A program made the position numbers and the translations under genes. DNA of 57,350 nt from Bacteroidetes bacterium GWA2_40_15. GTDB lineage: Bacteria > Bacteroidota > Bacteroidia > Bacteroidales > VadinHA17. The notes under the pieces are model-generated. The model saw only the letters and a list, made by a program, of their open reading frames with translations, did not search any database and was not told the DNA's origin. The DNA lies in assembly GCA_001768195.1 (NCBI GenBank), contig MENI01000017.1, positions 18,338 to 75,687 of the forward strand. Reading direction: 5' to 3'. Of the stretch, positions 55,876-57,350 are shown one piece after another (the stretch's first letter is position 1; every line of letters begins with the position of its first letter).

Positions 55876-57350
55876 ATGTCAGAAGAATCCCTCCTTAAAG
55901 CAGAAAACTTTCTTGCTATATCATCTCAGTATAAACTCGGAGCGCTTGTTACAGAATCATCACATCCCGATACGCGCAATCTATCTGATCTATCTGTAAA
56001 TAACCTTCCTGAAGCAATATCGGTTCTTAAAGGGCTCGACAGGAATACTCTTTCTGTTCTTTCAGAAAAAGTAAAAGAGATCTGTTATCTGAAAGATGCT
56101 GTGAGAGATACTTTTAAATCAGGTAACGATGTATACTTCTGTGGTTGCGGGGCTACAGGAAGACTCTCCCTTACAATTGAAACCTTATGGAGACAGGTAT
56201 ATAATGGTAAACCGATGGAAAACAGGGTTTTCAGCTTTATGTCGGGTGGTGATGTTGCCCTGATAAGATCAATCGAGAATTTTGAGGATTACCCTCTATA
56301 CGGTGCCCGTCAGCTGACAGAGGCCGGATTTAAAGATGGAGATTTACTTATTGGTACCACAGAAGGAGGGGAGACCCCATTTGTTATCGGTGCAGTGGAA
56401 GAGGCGATAAAACTTTCAATGCGCAAGCCATTCTTTCTCTATTGCAATCCTGACGATATCCTTTGCAGCGTAGCCGAAAGATCAAAACGCGTGTTACAGA
56501 ACCAGGGTATTGAAAAGATAAATCTTACTGTCGGCCCAATGGGTATTACAGGAAGTACCAGAATGCAGTCTTCAACAATTCTGCTGGCTGCCGCCGGATT
56601 TGCATTATTCTACAATGACAGAAATGAAGCTGAGCTTGAGAAGACAGTCAGTGAACTTCAAAAGTTCTGGAACTCAACCGACATTAGTTTTATTGGAAAA
56701 TTCACAGAGAGTGAATCTGGTTTTTATAAGAATAACGATTTTCTGCTTTATGAGACCGACCATAGTTTTGGTATTACAATAATTACGGATACCACAGAGC
56801 GCTCTCCGACATTCAGTTTATACCCGTTTGAAAATGTTCATGAATCTGATCTCAAAATATCACTTTGCTACCTCTACATGCCAGAAGCTGAAAATAGTGA
56901 GACTGCATGGGAATCGTTGTTGTGGCACAAACCCAGAACTCTGGAATGGCCTGATATTTCTGGAATTGCCTCAAGAAAACGACTGCTTGGATTTGATTTC
57001 AGCGCGAAAGTTCTTCCTCGCAGAACCAAAGAAGGCAATCCCGGAACACAACATATTTTCAGAATAGGAAAAAACAAACAAGGAATTCAATTTAATCTTG
57101 AAAACAACCAGCATGTACTCTCAACACCTTTCTCTGATCCGTTATGTGACCATCTTGTTCTGAAAATGATCCTGAACATTCACTCAACACTTATAATGGG
57201 ACGACTGGGAAGATATGAAGGCAATGTTATGACTTATGTAAAGGCAAGCAATAATAAATTGATCGACAGATCAATCAGATATATCGATCTTATTCTGAAG
57301 AATAATAATATAAGTGCATCCTACAACGAAATATGTCATGCACTCTATGA
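55876..57350 (+). CDS. MurQ/glucokinase-regulator-like SIS-domain protein, partial
   Basis: An open frame of 491 codons from the ATG at 55876 to the window end, without a stop. VTESSHPDTRNLSDLSVNNL near residue 25 and YFCGCGATGRLSLTIETLWR near residue 87 are typical of the N-acetylmuramic acid 6-phosphate etherase (MurQ)/GKRP family. Then LLIGTTEGGETPFVIGAVEE and TVGPMGITGSTRMQSST contain the SIS-type sugar-phosphate loops. MurQ proteins have about 300 residues. This one is longer and resembles GKRP (about 600 residues, two SIS domains). Bacteroidota GKRP-like proteins are poorly characterised. Confidence 0.82.
   Translation, partial: MSEESLLKAENFLAISSQYKLGALVTESSHPDTRNLSDLSVNNLPEAISVLKGLDRNTLSVLSEKVKEICYLKDAVRDTFKSGNDVYFCGCGATGRLSLTIETLWRQVYNGKPMENRVFSFMSGGDVALIRSIENFEDYPLYGARQLTEAGFKDGDLLIGTTEGGETPFVIGAVEEAIKLSMRKPFFLYCNPDDILCSVAERSKRVLQNQGIEKINLTVGPMGITGSTRMQSSTILLAAAGFALFYNDRNEAELEKTVSELQKFWNSTDISFIGKFTESESGFYKNNDFLLYETDHSFGITIITDTTERSPTFSLYPFENVHESDLKISLCYLYMPEAENSETAWESLLWHKPRTLEWPDISGIASRKRLLGFDFSAKVLPRRTKEGNPGTQHIFRIGKNKQGIQFNLENNQHVLSTPFSDPLCDHLVLKMILNIHSTLIMGRLGRYEGNVMTYVKASNNKLIDRSIRYIDLILKNNNISASYNEICHALY

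Overview
The window looks like a chromosomal contig from an environmental member of the Bacteroidota, probably Bacteroidales-like. The evidence is the futalosine-pathway gene mqnA, promoters of the Bacteroidetes type (TAnnTTTG) instead of -10/-35 boxes, weak or absent Shine-Dalgarno sites, many exported glycoside hydrolases and lipoproteins, a TonB-family protein and a CarboxypepD_reg-like protein, and a moderate GC content. No rRNA, tRNA, CRISPR array, intact insertion sequence or prophage was recognised.

Layout. 1-4.6 kb holds housekeeping genes: an HD-domain fragment, a small HTH protein, mqnA (-), then purB and an MsbA-like ABC exporter (+). 4.7-12.3 kb holds exported hydrolases: GH35 beta-galactosidase (+), then (-) a ceramidase-like protein, a NodB deacetylase-GH3 fusion and an M28 peptidase. 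12.3-27.7 kb is a hexuronate / sugar-acid catabolic block: a PfkB kinase (KdgK-like), a DegT-type aminotransferase, a decayed lipoprotein gene, tagaturonate epimerase uxaE, an ExuT-like MFS transporter, 6-phosphogluconate dehydrogenase gnd, a Gfo/Idh/MocA oxidoreductase, a LarA-family nickel-enzyme homologue, a UxuB-type SDR and uronate isomerase uxaC on the minus strand, facing away from kduI and kduD on the plus strand. Galacturonate or glucuronate (UxaC, UxaE, UxuB-like, KdgK) and unsaturated uronates from polyuronide lyases (KduI, KduD, KdgK) would converge on 2-keto-3-deoxygluconate. No mannonate dehydratase (UxuA) and no KDPG aldolase lie in the window, so they must be elsewhere.

27.7-35.6 kb holds membrane and unknown proteins and a sulfur-handling neighbourhood: a two-domain rhodanese lipoprotein (+), then on the minus strand two YeeE/YedE half-transporters, a rhodanese whose catalytic Cys is replaced by Ser, and a further rhodanese-like anchored protein. 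35.6-47.7 kb is mixed: truA, a truncated FAD oxidoreductase, an aldo/keto reductase, an ankyrin-repeat protein, a serine beta-lactamase-like protein paired with an SRAP (YedK/HMCES) protein, a PAS histidine kinase, a stand-alone CheB domain, small membrane proteins, a TonB-like protein and a nitroreductase. 47.9-53.5 kb is a GH106 / MFS / arabinose-fucose isomerase-family operon. 53.6-55.8 kb is iorA-iorB, and a MurQ/GKRP-like SIS protein runs off the right edge.

The most unusual feature is not a protein. At least a dozen gene boundaries carry short tandem arrays with a 7- or 8-base period, each with its own unit sequence (such as TTCAAGG, TAATCGG, CCCTGMG, CGCCTGT, CACCGTCG, GTACCGCC). They sit almost always directly against, or overlapping, a stop codon. 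A second class of larger GC-rich or nested inverted repeats occupies other intergenic gaps. The heptamer arrays resemble the STRR heptamers known from heterocystous cyanobacteria, but I know of no described equivalent at Bacteroidota stop codons.
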